DNA of 64,000 bases from Alteromonas sp047556435. GTDB taxonomy: Bacteria; Pseudomonadota; Gammaproteobacteria; Enterobacterales; Alteromonadaceae. The translations under genes and the position numbers were made by a program. Shown here one piece after another: positions 63,638 to 64,000 of this stretch. Under the pieces are notes generated by a model. That model made no database searches. It saw nothing but the letters and a program-made list of their open reading frames with translations, and had not been told where the DNA came from. The stretch lies in assembly GCF_047556435.1 (NCBI RefSeq), contig NZ_CP180210.1, positions 806,001-870,000 on the forward strand. The letters are read 5' to 3'. The stretch's first letter is position 1. Each line of letters starts with the position of its first letter.

Positions 63638-64000
63638 ATGAAAGTATGGCTTTCTTTACTCACATCGCTGACTTTTCTTAGTCCATTTGCAGCTACCGCT
63701 CAAAATAATGATAGCGCCAAAGGCTACCAAATCGAGACGATAGCTGAAGAGCTCAATCGTCCCTGGGCTGTGGTAGAAACGCCAGACAGACGCTGGCTGA
63801 TCACCGAAATGGGCGGCACACTGGTTACACTTTATCCTGACGGCACCACAGTGCGCACAGTGGTGCCGCTGGCGTCGCTGTATGTAGAGGGGCAGGGTGG
63901 CCTGCTGGATGTTGCGCTGACACAGGATTTTGCTATGTCTGGCCGGGTGATGCTGACGTATGCGAAAGGGAATGCCGAATGTAACCGGTTGGCGGTGGTG
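63638..64000 (+). CDS. PQQ-dependent sugar dehydrogenase family protein, N-terminal part
   Basis: The frame opens at an ATG and runs 121 codons to the window edge. It has a signal peptide (SLTFLSPFAATAQ) and then the start of the six-bladed propeller of the YliI/soluble aldose dehydrogenase family: ELNRPWAVVETPDRRWLITE, followed by EGQGGLLDVALTQDF, the usual first-blade sequence. The enzyme would oxidise sugars in the periplasm with pyrroloquinoline quinone and calcium. The catalytic His and the cofactor-binding residues lie partly beyond the window. No clear ribosome site is seen. Confidence 0.85.
   Translation, partial: MKVWLSLLTSLTFLSPFAATAQNNDSAKGYQIETIAEELNRPWAVVETPDRRWLITEMGGTLVTLYPDGTTVRTVVPLASLYVEGQGGLLDVALTQDFAMSGRVMLTYAKGNAECNRLAVV

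Noticed and set aside
1..64000. CRISPR arrays, tRNA/rRNA genes, insertion sequences, integrase or toxin-antitoxin genes
   Set aside because: None seen: no regular short repeats with spacers, no transposase or integrase motifs, and no cloverleaf-like sequence noted.

Overview
The window is ordinary, gene-dense chromosome of a marine-type gammaproteobacterium, most likely Alteromonadaceae (Alteromonas/Aestuariibacter-like). This rests on the gene order tsaD / rpsU-yqeY-dnaG-rpoD next to plsY and folB-folK-uppP, on the DUF3450-TtpC-ExbB-ExbD-TonB-TPR operon, and on protein similarity judged by eye. I see no tRNA, rRNA, CRISPR array, insertion sequence or prophage. Both ends cut genes: a class II aldolase at the left and a PQQ-type sugar dehydrogenase at the right.

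Layout. 1-10 kb: a lipid-anchored Nudix protein, an RND efflux pump (adaptor plus permease), a YceI protein, a frameshifted sodium:solute symporter, a YihY membrane protein and an exported S41 peptidase. 10-16.5 kb: the macromolecular synthesis operon (rpsU, yqeY, dnaG, rpoD, minus strand) with tsaD divergent. 16.7-31.3 kb: housekeeping and accessory genes, including a two-domain retropepsin-like protein, an NPP-type phosphodiesterase, plsY, folate genes, uppP, hinT, a J1-crystallin-like ADP-ribosylglycohydrolase relative, a lipoprotein metallopeptidase, an HDOD protein, a BenE-like transporter divergent from an XRE-cupin regulator, and acuI divergent from an HxlR regulator. 31.4-34.2 kb: rdgC and an orphan histidine kinase.

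34.3-49.2 kb is the most coherent block. It holds phoB, phoR, a solitary PstS-like protein, a prolyl 4-hydroxylase-like oxygenase, a 925-residue lipoprotein built of two tandem copies, a TonB-dependent receptor, and a complete TonB2-type energising operon. Pho-box-like elements lie upstream of phoB, of the lipoprotein and of the TonB operon. In all three a -10-like hexamer starts exactly 10 nt after the box. My inference is a phosphate-starvation outer-membrane uptake module with its own TonB motor.

49.3-56.3 kb: a periplasmic solute-binding-like protein, an exported TPR plus TonB-C protein, a PagL-like protein, a soluble PAS-PAS chemoreceptor, and an exported esterase next to a GH43 lipoprotein. 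56.7-60.4 kb: a 982-residue protein that appears to join a transglutaminase-like domain to an M20 (HyuC/AAC-type) amidohydrolase, followed by an isochorismatase-family hydrolase. I do not recognise this pair as a described pathway. 60.7-64 kb: a glycine-zipper membrane protein, an acyl-CoA ligase, a small membrane protein and the partial sugar dehydrogenase.
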